This document shows positions 1 to 6,159 of a stretch of 6,891 nt of DNA, piece after piece. The DNA is from Burkholderiaceae bacterium. Its GTDB lineage: Bacteria; Pseudomonadota; Gammaproteobacteria; Burkholderiales; Burkholderiaceae_C. The notes under the pieces are model-generated. The model had not been told where the DNA came from and ran no database searches. It saw only the letters and a list, made by a program, of their open reading frames with translations. The stretch spans positions 1-6,891 of the forward strand of contig JAGOBT010000170.1 of assembly GCA_017999135.1 (NCBI GenBank). The letters run 5' to 3'. The first letter of the stretch is position 1, and each line of letters starts with the position of its first letter. A program made the translations under genes and the position numbers.

Positions 1-79
1 GCGTGGTGTCCAAGCCCCGAGCTTATCGCGCAGGTGACACCCGGCGCAGGACGGCGGGCTCGCCTACCATCGGCCCACG
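1..79. other. Left-edge non-coding segment
   Basis: No convincing gene is seen in these bases. A + strand reading frame open from the window edge ends at a TGA at 35-37 and could be the last codons of an upstream gene, but eleven residues are too few to identify. A -10-like hexamer, TACCAT, lies at 65-70, nine bases before the ATG at 80. Confidence 0.4.
65..70 (+). promoter_or_regulatory. Candidate -10 element of the HAD gene
   Basis: TACCAT matches four of six positions of the sigma-70 consensus TATAAT and ends nine bases before the ATG at 80. No -35 hexamer lies at the usual spacing; GTGACA at 34-39 is 25 bases away, which is too far. This is weak evidence, but if it is used, the transcript would start at or within a few bases of the start codon. 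Confidence 0.25.
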
Positions 80-769
80 ATGCTCCTGCACGCCATCACG
101 CTCGATCTGGACGACACCCTCTGGCCCATGGCGCCCACGCTGCGCCGCGCCGAGGCGCTGATGCAGGACTGGCTGCGACAGCATGCGCCGGCCACCGTGG
201 CCGCACACGACAAGGCCGCCTGGGCGGCCCTGCGGCGCAGCGTGGTGGCCGACCGGCCCGACTGGGCGCACGATCTGTCGGCCTTGCGCCGAGAGACCAT
301 CCGCCGCGCCTTGCTGGCCGGCGGGGACGACCCGGCGCTGGCCGGGCCGGCCTTCGACGTGTTCTTCGACGCCCGCCAGCAGGTCGACCTGTTCGACGAC
401 GTGCTGCCGGCGCTGGCCCGCCTGGCGGCCCGTTGGCCGGTGGTGGCCCTGACCAACGGCAATGCCGACGTGCACCGGGTGCCCGGCCTGGGCCGGCACT
501 TCCACGGCATGCTCAGCGCACGCGACCTGGGCCTGGCCAAGCCGGCGGCCGCCGTGTTTGCCGCCGCCTGCCAGCGCGCCGGGGCCGCGCCGGCCCACAC
601 CCTGCACGTCGGCGACGACCCGGCGCTGGACGTGGATGGCGCGCTGGCTGCCGGCCTGCAGGCGGCCTGGGTGCGCCGCCCGGCGCTGCCCGACATCGGC
701 GCGCCCACCGGTGTGCCCCACCATGTGGTGGCCAGCCTGACGGAACTGGCCGATCGGCTGGGGGTCTGA
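80..769 (+). CDS. HAD-superfamily hydrolase, YigB-like phosphatase
   Basis: A 229-residue cytoplasmic phosphatase of the haloacid dehalogenase superfamily. All four HAD motifs are visible. Motif I is DLDDT at residues 9-13 (D9 nucleophile, D11 acid/base). Motif II is the Thr of LTNGN (T125). Motif III is the Lys of GLAKP (K154). Motif IV is GDDPALD at 178-184, whose acidic residues would bind Mg2+. The segment between motifs I and II is mostly helical in character, as in a C1-cap enzyme. The TNGN, HVGDD and GLQAAWVRR segments resemble E. coli YigB, which dephosphorylates 5-amino-6-(5-phosphoribitylamino)uracil in riboflavin synthesis. That substrate is inferred from similarity only, because HAD enzymes are promiscuous and no riboflavin gene is present. 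The ATG at 80 puts motif I directly at the N-terminus, as usual, and there is no clear Shine-Dalgarno sequence. No signal peptide is seen. Confidence 0.88.
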   Translation: MLLHAITLDLDDTLWPMAPTLRRAEALMQDWLRQHAPATVAAHDKAAWAALRRSVVADRPDWAHDLSALRRETIRRALLAGGDDPALAGPAFDVFFDARQQVDLFDDVLPALARLAARWPVVALTNGNADVHRVPGLGRHFHGMLSARDLGLAKPAAAVFAAACQRAGAAPAHTLHVGDDPALDVDGALAAGLQAAWVRRPALPDIGAPTGVPHHVVASLTELADRLGV

Positions 770-780
770 AGCCTCGGGAA

Positions 781-797
781 GCCCCTGAAACGGGGGC
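781..797 (+). terminator. Possible weak terminator hairpin after the HAD gene
   Basis: GCCCC (781-785) and GGGGC (793-797) can form a 5-bp GC stem around a 7-base loop, followed by AACTTT, a poor T-tract. It starts 11 bases after the HAD stop codon. It sits inside a wider inverted repeat, TGAAGCC (767-773) and GGCTTCA (812-818), which would extend the structure. Termination is plausible but not strong. Confidence 0.35.
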
Positions 798-814
798 AAC
801 TTTCACGCCAGGGC

Positions 815-846
815 TTCATACGCCGGCAAAACGCGCGGCCTATACT
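815..846 (+). promoter_or_regulatory. Candidate promoter of the S41 protease gene
   Basis: TATACT at 841-846 matches five of six positions of the sigma-70 -10 consensus and is the best -10 hexamer I noticed in the non-coding DNA. The nearest -35-like hexamer is TTCATA (815-820), four of six matches, but with a long 20-base spacer, so the -35 part is doubtful. The expected transcription start is near 852-855, giving a leader of about 40 bases before the ATG at 897. Confidence 0.4.
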
Positions 847-884
847 GGCTCATCGTGTTCAGATCAGGCAGGCCACACATGGCC

Positions 885-893
885 AAGGCAGGG
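885..893 (+). promoter_or_regulatory. Shine-Dalgarno deciding the S41 protease start
   Basis: AAGGCAGGG lies upstream of the ATG at 897, with AAGG eight bases away. A competing AGGCAGG at 866-872 lies six bases before an in-frame ATG at 879. Both are usable. The site at 885-893 is preferred because translation from 897 gives the short basic N-terminus followed directly by the membrane segment that is typical of this family. Confidence 0.45.
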
Positions 894-896
894 CAA

Positions 897-2339
897 ATGA
901 CGGGCAAATTCAAGGTCGCTGGGCTGTTGGCCGTGGGCGCCATTGCCGGGGCGCTGACCACGATGCAGTTCCAGGCCGTGGCGCGCAACGGGGCCCTCTC
1001 CCCGCTGCCGCTGGAAGAACTGCAGCAGCTTGCCGCCGTGTTCGGCATGGTCAAGAGCGACTACGTCGAGCCGGTCGACGAGAAGAAGCTGATCTCCGAC
1101 GCCATCAGCGGCATGGTGGCCGGGCTCGACCCGCATTCGGTCTACTTCGACAAGAAGACGCTGAAGGAATTCCGTGAAGGCACCACCGGCAAGTTCGTTG
1201 GCGTGGGCATCGAGATCGGCATGGAAGACGGCTTGGTCAAGGTGGTCTCGCCGATCGAAGGCTCGCCGGCCTTCCGCGCCGGGCTGAAGCCGGGCGACCT
1301 GATCACCCGCATCGACGAGACGGCCGTCAAGGGCCTCAGCATGGACCAGGCCGTCAAGAAGATGCGCGGCGAACCCAACACCAAGGTGCAGCTCACCATC
1401 TTCCGCAAGGCTGAGAGCCGCAGCTTCCCGGTGACCATCACCCGTGAAGAGATCCGCGTGCAGAGCGTGCGCGCCAAGGTCGTCGAGCCGGGCTACGCCT
1501 GGATCCGCGTCAGCCAGTTCCAGGACCGCACTGTCGACGACTTCGCCCGCAAGGTCGACGAGCTGTACAAGGGCGACCCCAACCTGAAGGGCCTGGTGCT
1601 CGACCTGCGCAACGACCCGGGCGGCCTGCTTGAAGGTGCGGTGGCGCTGTCGGCCGCCTTCCTGCCGCAGGACGTGGTGGTGGTCACCACCAACGGCCAG
1701 ATCGCCGAGAGCCGAGCCACCTTCAAGGCGTCGCCCGAGTTCTACGTGCGCCGCGGCAACAGCGACCCGCTGCGCAAGCTGCCGGCCGCGCTGAAGACGG
1801 TGCCGCTGGTGGTGCTGGTCAACGAAGGCTCGGCCAGCGCCAGCGAGATCGTCGCCGGCGCGCTGCAGGACCACAAGCGCGCCACCATCATGGGCGCGCA
1901 GACCTTCGGCAAGGGCTCGGTGCAGACCGTGCGCCCGCTGTCGGCCGACACCGCACTGAAGATCACCACGGCCCGCTACTACACGCCGGCCGGCCGCAGC
2001 ATCCAGGCCAAGGGCATCGTGCCCGACATCTGGCTGGACGAGACCGCCGAAGGCAACGTGTTCGCTGCGCTGCGCATGCGCGAGGCCGACCTCGAAAAGC
2101 ACCTGGGCGGTGCCGACGAGAAGAAGGACGAAGCCCGCGAGAAAGCGCGCGAGGAAGCCCGCAAGAAGCTCGAGGAGCTGTCCGCCAAGACCAAGGAAGC
2201 ACCGAAGCCGCTGCCTGAGTTCGGCAGCGCCGAAGACTTTCCGCTGGTGCAGGCGCTGAACCAGCTCAAGGGCAAGCCGGTGGCCGTCAGCAAGACCCAG
2301 AGCGAGCGCAAGGCCGAGCTCGACGCCGACAAGCGCTGA
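897..2339 (+). CDS. ctpA: Carboxy-terminal processing protease, peptidase S41
   Basis: A 480-residue serine protease that trims C-termini of envelope proteins, facing the periplasm. A short basic N-terminus precedes a hydrophobic signal/anchor at about residues 7-22. A PDZ domain spans about 99-180 and includes the GVGIEI and GSPAFRAGLKPGD segments. The S41 catalytic core follows. By alignment with photosystem D1 processing protease, the nucleophile is S314 in the SASASE segment, the general base is K339 in TFGKGS, and Q343 completes the set; the 25-residue Ser-Lys spacing matches the family. A Lys/Glu-rich, probably helical segment begins near residue 407 and precedes a tail containing EFGSAEDF. 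Length is normal for Burkholderiales CtpA. Alternative in-frame starts are ATG 879 and GTG 855. Only the latter lies next to the -10 hexamer. A strong terminator 22 bases after the stop ends the transcript. Confidence 0.95.
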   Translation: MTGKFKVAGLLAVGAIAGALTTMQFQAVARNGALSPLPLEELQQLAAVFGMVKSDYVEPVDEKKLISDAISGMVAGLDPHSVYFDKKTLKEFREGTTGKFVGVGIEIGMEDGLVKVVSPIEGSPAFRAGLKPGDLITRIDETAVKGLSMDQAVKKMRGEPNTKVQLTIFRKAESRSFPVTITREEIRVQSVRAKVVEPGYAWIRVSQFQDRTVDDFARKVDELYKGDPNLKGLVLDLRNDPGGLLEGAVALSAAFLPQDVVVVTTNGQIAESRATFKASPEFYVRRGNSDPLRKLPAALKTVPLVVLVNEGSASASEIVAGALQDHKRATIMGAQTFGKGSVQTVRPLSADTALKITTARYYTPAGRSIQAKGIVPDIWLDETAEGNVFAALRMREADLEKHLGGADEKKDEAREKAREEARKKLEELSAKTKEAPKPLPEFGSAEDFPLVQALNQLKGKPVAVSKTQSERKAELDADKR

Positions 2340-2361
2340 ACCCGCGCCGTGCCAGGCAACC

Positions 2362-2383
2362 AGCCCGCTTCGGCGGGCTTTTT
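2362..2383 (+). terminator. Intrinsic terminator of the S41 protease gene
   Basis: AGCCCGC (2362-2368), a TTCG tetraloop (2369-2372) and GCGGGCT (2373-2379) form a perfect 7-bp stem, followed at once by Ts through 2383. The hairpin plus T-run and its position 22 bases after the stop codon make this a classic Rho-independent terminator. It implies that the downstream M13 gene has its own promoter. Confidence 0.9.
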
Positions 2384-2485
2384 GCTGGCCGCTTTGCGGA
2401 TAGCCGGGCGATGCGGCCGTGCGTTACCGTGGACCAGCGACCTGGAGACAGTTCCCGGCCGCACGCCCCACCTGCAGAACCTGCC

Positions 2486-4567
2486 ATGCCCCTGCACCGC
2501 CCGATTGCCGCCGCTGTCCTGTGCCTGACCAGCGCCCTGGCGCTGGCGGCCGATGTGATCCACCGCCCCGTCAAGCCGACCGCGCAGGCGCCCACCGGCA
2601 CCATCGGTTTTTCGGTCAGCCACATGGACCGCAGCGTCGACCCGCGGCAGGACTTCTATGCCTACGCCAATGGCAACTGGCTGAAACGGCTGAAGATCCC
2701 CGATGCCGAGTCCGTGATCAGCGGCTTCTCGATGCTGGGCGCCAACCTGGATGTCCAACTGCAGCAGTTGGCCGTGCAGGCCAGCCAGGGCCAGGCCGCC
2801 ATGGGCAGCCCCATGCAGCAAGTGGGCGACTATTACCGCGCCGCGCTCGACATGCGGCACCGCGACGCCGCCGGCCTGCAGCCGATCCAGGCCGACCTGG
2901 ACTGGGCCGCGCGCGCCAGCGACCCGGCCGATCTGGCCCGGCTGTCGCTGCGCCTGCAGGCCAGCGCGGGCAGTTCGCCGCTGCTCAGGCTGACGTCGAT
3001 GCCCGACATGAAGGACAGCAGCCGCACCCTGCTGTTGCTGCAGATGGGCAGCCTGCCGCTGACGAACGACCAGTACAGCGACCCGGCCGCCCAGAAGACC
3101 CGCGACCTGTATGTCGGCCACATCACCCGCGTGCACCGGCAACTGGGCGATGCGCCGGAGGTGGCGGCCGCCAAGGCCCGCACCATCCTGGCGATGGAGA
3201 CCGCGTTGGCGGCACCCCGGCTGACGCCGGCGCACGAATGGGATGCGGCCTTCATCTACAACCTGATGACGGTGGATGAGGCGCAGGCGCTGATCCCCGC
3301 GATCGACCTGCGGGCGCTGTTGGCTGCGGCCCGGCTGGCGCCGCCCGACCGGGTGCAGGTGAAGGACCTGCCCGGCATCAAGGCCCTGCAGCGGCTGCTG
3401 GCCAGCCGCCCCGCGCAGGACGTGCAGACCTGGCTGCGCTGGTCGGTGCTGGCGCTGAATGCCGACAACCTGGGCCAGCCCTGGTTTCAGCTGAGCCAGG
3501 ATTACCAGCGCCAGCGCGACGGCCTGGCCGCATCACTGCCGCTGGAACGGCTGGCCGTGCAGGCATTGACGGTGCAGCTGTCCCACCCGATGTCGCAGCT
3601 GTACGTGCAGCGGCACTTCACCGACGCCACCCGGCGCGAGGTGACGCAGATGGTGGGCCACATCAAGGCCGAGTTCGCCCGCCGCCTGAAGCGCAACGCC
3701 TGGCTCGACGCACCGACCCGTGCCGCTGCGCTGGACAAGCTGTCCAAGGTCGACATCCAGGTGGGTTATCCGACGCGCTGGATCGACTTCAGCGGCGTGG
3801 ACATCCGTCCCGACGACCATGTAGGCAATACACAGCGCCTGGCCGCCTTCCAGCTGCAGCGCGACCTGGGCAAGATCGGCAAGCCGACCGTGAACGAGCG
3901 CTTCGCCGATCCGGGCCACACCACGCCGACATCGGTCAATGCCGCCTACGACACGGCGTTCAATGGCATCGACATCTCCGCCGCCATCGTCCAGCCGCCG
4001 TTCTTCACGCCGGGTGCCGACCCGGTGGTGAACTACTGCACCATGGGCGCCGTGGTCGGGCATGAGCTGACACACGGCTTCGACAGCATGGGGCGCCAGT
4101 ACGACGCCCTGGGCAATCTGCGCGACTGGTGGACACCCCAGGCCACGGCCGAGTTCAAGAAGCGCAACGACTTGCTGGTGGCGCAGTACAGCCAGTTCCA
4201 GCTGCTGCCAGGCCTCAATCAAAACGGTGCATTGACACTGGGCGAGAACACGGCCGACCTGGGCGGCATCACGCTGGCGCATGCGGCGTTGCACCGGGCA
4301 CTGCATCGCAAGTTCAAGGGCAAGCCGCAGCCCAAGGTTGACGGGTTGACCACCGACCAGCGCTGCTTCGTCGCCTGGGCGCAGCTGTGGATCTTCCAGG
4401 CCCGGGAGGAGTACACCCGCATGCTGGCGGCCATCGACGTGCACGGCAACAGCGTGGTGCGCGGCTACGCCCCGCTGATGAACCTGGACGCCTTCCACCG
4501 GGCCTTCGGCACCCGACCCGGCGATCCCATGTGGCGCAAGCCGGCCGACCGGGTGCGCATCTGGTAG
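2486..4567 (+). CDS. Secreted M13 (neprilysin/PepO-type) zinc metallopeptidase
   Basis: A 693-residue zinc endopeptidase that cleaves short peptides, probably periplasmic or secreted. A type I signal peptide covers residues 1-21 (Arg/His-containing start, hydrophobic core, ALA before the cut). The M13 N-terminal domain opens with DPRQDFYAYANGNW at about 52. The catalytic part contains HELTH (zinc ligands H526 and H530, catalytic E527) and ENTADLGG (third ligand E587, D591). H653 and R659 match neprilysin H711 and R717 with the same six-residue spacing. N485-A486 match the substrate-binding NA(F/Y)Y motif, though the third residue is Ala here. The protein ends in RVRIW, as usual. The reading frame extends upstream to ATG 2411 and GTG 2429, but only ATG 2486 puts the signal peptide at the N-terminus. 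No good Shine-Dalgarno is seen. The substrate is unknown. It lies 52 bases before the MoeB/ThiF gene on the same strand. Confidence 0.93.
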   Translation: MPLHRPIAAAVLCLTSALALAADVIHRPVKPTAQAPTGTIGFSVSHMDRSVDPRQDFYAYANGNWLKRLKIPDAESVISGFSMLGANLDVQLQQLAVQASQGQAAMGSPMQQVGDYYRAALDMRHRDAAGLQPIQADLDWAARASDPADLARLSLRLQASAGSSPLLRLTSMPDMKDSSRTLLLLQMGSLPLTNDQYSDPAAQKTRDLYVGHITRVHRQLGDAPEVAAAKARTILAMETALAAPRLTPAHEWDAAFIYNLMTVDEAQALIPAIDLRALLAAARLAPPDRVQVKDLPGIKALQRLLASRPAQDVQTWLRWSVLALNADNLGQPWFQLSQDYQRQRDGLAASLPLERLAVQALTVQLSHPMSQLYVQRHFTDATRREVTQMVGHIKAEFARRLKRNAWLDAPTRAAALDKLSKVDIQVGYPTRWIDFSGVDIRPDDHVGNTQRLAAFQLQRDLGKIGKPTVNERFADPGHTTPTSVNAAYDTAFNGIDISAAIVQPPFFTPGADPVVNYCTMGAVVGHELTHGFDSMGRQYDALGNLRDWWTPQATAEFKKRNDLLVAQYSQFQLLPGLNQNGALTLGENTADLGGITLAHAALHRALHRKFKGKPQPKVDGLTTDQRCFVAWAQLWIFQAREEYTRMLAAIDVHGNSVVRGYAPLMNLDAFHRAFGTRPGDPMWRKPADRVRIW

Positions 4568-4607
4568 GCCGCGCGCACGCGCTGACTGGCTGCCTGCGCA
4601 CGGCGGC

Positions 4608-4613
4608 TATGCT
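4608..4613 (+). promoter_or_regulatory. Candidate -10 element of the moeB/thiF gene
   Basis: TATGCT matches four of six -10 consensus positions and ends six bases before the ATG at 4620, so a transcript initiated from it would begin at about the start codon. CTGACT (4582-4587) resembles a -35 but with a 20-base spacer. The 52-base gap after the M13 gene holds no terminator, so read-through from M13 is an alternative. Confidence 0.25.
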
Positions 4614-4619
4614 CGCCCG

Positions 4620-5369
4620 ATGAACGACGACCAGCTGCTGCGCTATTCCCGCCACATCCTGCTCGATGCCATCGGTGTCGAAGGCCAGCAGCGCCTGCTG
4701 GACAGCCATGCGCTGGTGATCGGCGCTGGCGGCCTGGGCTCGCCGGTGGCGCTGTACCTGGGCACGGCGGGGGTGGGCCGCATCACCCTGGTCGACCACG
4801 ACACGGTCGACGTGACCAACTTGCAGCGGCAGATCGCCCACAACCTGGCGCGCGTGGGCCAGCCCAAGGCCGAATCGGCGCGCGAGACCATCGCCGCCAT
4901 CAACCCCGACGTGCAGGTGCTGCCGGTGGTGCAGCGCGCCGATGCCGCCTGGCTGGCCCGGGCCGTGGCCGAGGCCGACGTGGTGCTGGACTGCAGCGAC
5001 AACTTCCAGACCCGGCAGGCAGTGAACGCGGCCTGCGTGGCGGCCCGCAAACCGCTGGTGTCGGGCGCGGCCATCGGCTTCGATGGGCAGATCTCGGTGT
5101 ACGACACCCGCCAGGCGGATGCGCCTTGCTACGCCTGCATCTTTCCGCCCGATGCCACCTTCGAGGAAGTGCGCTGTTCGACCATGGGCGTGTTCGCCCC
5201 GCTGGTGGGCATCATCGGCAGCATGCAGGCCGCCGAGGCACTGAAGCTGCTGGCCGGCGTGGGCAGCAGCCTGGCCGGCCGGCTGCAGATGCTGGACGCC
5301 CGCAGCATGGAGTGGACCGAGATCCGCCTGCCGCGCCAGCCCGCCTGCCCGGTCTGCGCCGGTCGCTGA
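4620..5369 (+). CDS. moeB: MoeB/ThiF-family (E1-like) adenylyltransferase
   Basis: A 249-residue cytoplasmic enzyme that uses ATP to adenylate the C-terminal Gly-Gly of a small ubiquitin-like sulfur carrier (MoaD for molybdopterin, ThiS for thiamine). The nucleotide-binding loop GAGGLGS is at residues 35-41. D59, D61, N67, R70, K83 and D127 (in CSDN) occupy the conserved ATP/Mg2+ positions. C186, in CSTMGVFAPL, aligns with the conserved Cys of MoeB. A complete zinc site is present: C170-C173 (CYAC) and C243-C246 (CPVC). Length equals the single-domain MoeB/ThiF form; the C-terminal rhodanese domain of longer homologues is absent. MoeB and ThiF cannot be separated safely by eye, and no moaD, thiS or thiG is in the window, so the symbol is a family-level choice. 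The ATG at 4620 gives the usual LLRYSRHILL start. Shine-Dalgarno is not obvious. Confidence 0.9.
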   Translation: MNDDQLLRYSRHILLDAIGVEGQQRLLDSHALVIGAGGLGSPVALYLGTAGVGRITLVDHDTVDVTNLQRQIAHNLARVGQPKAESARETIAAINPDVQVLPVVQRADAAWLARAVAEADVVLDCSDNFQTRQAVNAACVAARKPLVSGAAIGFDGQISVYDTRQADAPCYACIFPPDATFEEVRCSTMGVFAPLVGIIGSMQAAEALKLLAGVGSSLAGRLQMLDARSMEWTEIRLPRQPACPVCAGR

Positions 5370-5380
5370 GCCCGCACCGA

Positions 5381-5400
5381 GCCAGCCCCTGCGGGCTGGC
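5381..5400. terminator. GC-rich inverted repeat after moeB
   Basis: GCCAGCCC (5381-5388) and GGGCTGGC (5393-5400) form a perfect 8-bp stem around CTGC, starting 11 bases after the moeB stop codon. There is no T-tract on either side, so it is not a standard intrinsic terminator. Its place between convergent genes suggests a transcript-end or mRNA-stabilising hairpin. Confidence 0.5.
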
Positions 5401-5419
5401 GAGTGGCGGGCGAAGGCTC

Positions 5420-5439
5420 TGCCGGCTTGCAAGCCGGCA
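5420..5439. repeat. Perfect 20-base palindrome in the convergent gap
   Basis: The sequence from 5420 to 5439 (half-site TGCCGGCTTG) is its own reverse complement. It lies 13 bases beyond the stop codon of the - strand SDR gene. As RNA it could form a hairpin from either strand. No T-run follows. It may be a bidirectional transcript-end structure, a protein-binding palindrome or a copy of a dispersed repeat. A second pairing, GCTTGC (5425-5430) with GCAAGC (5437-5442), competes with the full palindrome. Confidence 0.55.
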
Positions 5440-5452
5440 AGCTCCTGATGGA

Positions 5453-6148
5453 TCAGCGGCGAAGGCTGCGGTCGGCCAGCGCCTGCAGGTCGCCCGACAG
5501 CAGGATGCGCACGCCTGGCTCGGGTGCCGCCACGGCCGCGGCCAGCGCCATCGCCACCGCATCGCCACGGATCGGGCGCAACTGGCGTGGAATCATCCAG
5601 CCCACGGCCGGCATCAACCGCTGCGCCAGTGCTTCCATGGGTCGCACCGGCTGACCGAGCGCGTCGCGCGCGCCCAGCAGCAGGCTGGGCCGGGCGATCA
5701 CCAACTGCGGCCAGCCCTGGGCCACCAGCGCCTGTTCCACCTCGCCCTTGCAGCGGTTGTAGAACACGCCCGAGCGCAGGTCGGCGCCCATGGCCGACAC
5801 CAGGCCGAAGCGGGTGGCGCCAGCCGCCCGCGCCGCCTGGGCAAAGGCCAGCACGGCGTCCACGTCCACCGCGCGGAAGGCGGCCTGCGAGCCGGCTGTC
5901 TTGATCGTGGTGCCCAGGGCACAAAAGGCCCAGTCGACCGGCGGCAAGGCCTGGCTGATGCCGAGTGCCTTGTAGTCGGCCACCAGCGGCTGCACCGATG
6001 GCGGCTGAGCGCCCAGCGCCGCGGGCTGACGCACCAGCGCGGTGATGGTGCCCACCCGTGCATCGCCTGCCAGCCGGGCCATCAGCGCGCGGCCGATCAG
6101 GCCCGTGGCACCGGCCACGGCCACGCGGGCAGCAGGCAGGGCCGCCAT
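5453..6148 (-). CDS. Atypical SDR / NAD(P)-binding protein, TIP30-like
   Basis: A 231-residue Rossmann-fold protein of the atypical short-chain dehydrogenase group. The dinucleotide loop GATGLIG is at residues 13-19 after a short beta strand. CALGTT in the middle is a typical fourth-strand segment. The SDR catalytic set appears as S118 (LVSAMGA), Y130 and K134 (YNRCKGEVE). The YxxxKGEVE sequence followed by an RPSLLLG segment resembles the HTATIP2/TIP30 family (UniProt-type 'oxidoreductase HTATIP2' and bacterial relatives). The substrate is unknown, and both NAD and NADP are possible. ATG 6148 is the natural start because the first strand begins seven residues later. It follows the helicase stop codon by 11 bases with no terminator between, so the gene is probably translated from the rhlE transcript. 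No clear Shine-Dalgarno is seen. The C-terminus ends abruptly after ADRSLRR, next to the palindrome-bearing gap. Confidence 0.85.
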   Translation of the reverse strand: MAALPAARVAVAGATGLIGRALMARLAGDARVGTITALVRQPAALGAQPPSVQPLVADYKALGISQALPPVDWAFCALGTTIKTAGSQAAFRAVDVDAVLAFAQAARAAGATRFGLVSAMGADLRSGVFYNRCKGEVEQALVAQGWPQLVIARPSLLLGARDALGQPVRPMEALAQRLMPAVGWMIPRQLRPIRGDAVAMALAAAVAAPEPGVRILLSGDLQALADRSLRR

Positions 6149-6159
6149 GCTGGCGGCCG

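Noticed and set aside
1..37. Tail of an upstream + strand gene ending at TGA 35-37
   Set aside because: Only eleven codons are visible, with no recognisable residues, so it cannot be told from chance.
864..2102. A 412-codon - strand frame opposite ctpA
   Set aside because: It is antisense to a gene with complete PDZ and S41 catalytic motifs. No known domain appears, and such frames are a routine result of GC-rich codon use.
2411..2485. N-terminal extension of the M13 protein from ATG 2411 or GTG 2429
   Set aside because: It would bury the signal peptide 20-25 residues inside the protein and has no Shine-Dalgarno support. GGAG at 2444-2447 has no suitable start codon just downstream.
1979..4498. 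Long - strand frames opposite the M13 gene (1979-3235 and 3533-4498)
   Set aside because: The + strand has an intact signal peptide, zinc site and conserved C-terminus, and the - strand products have no recognisable features.
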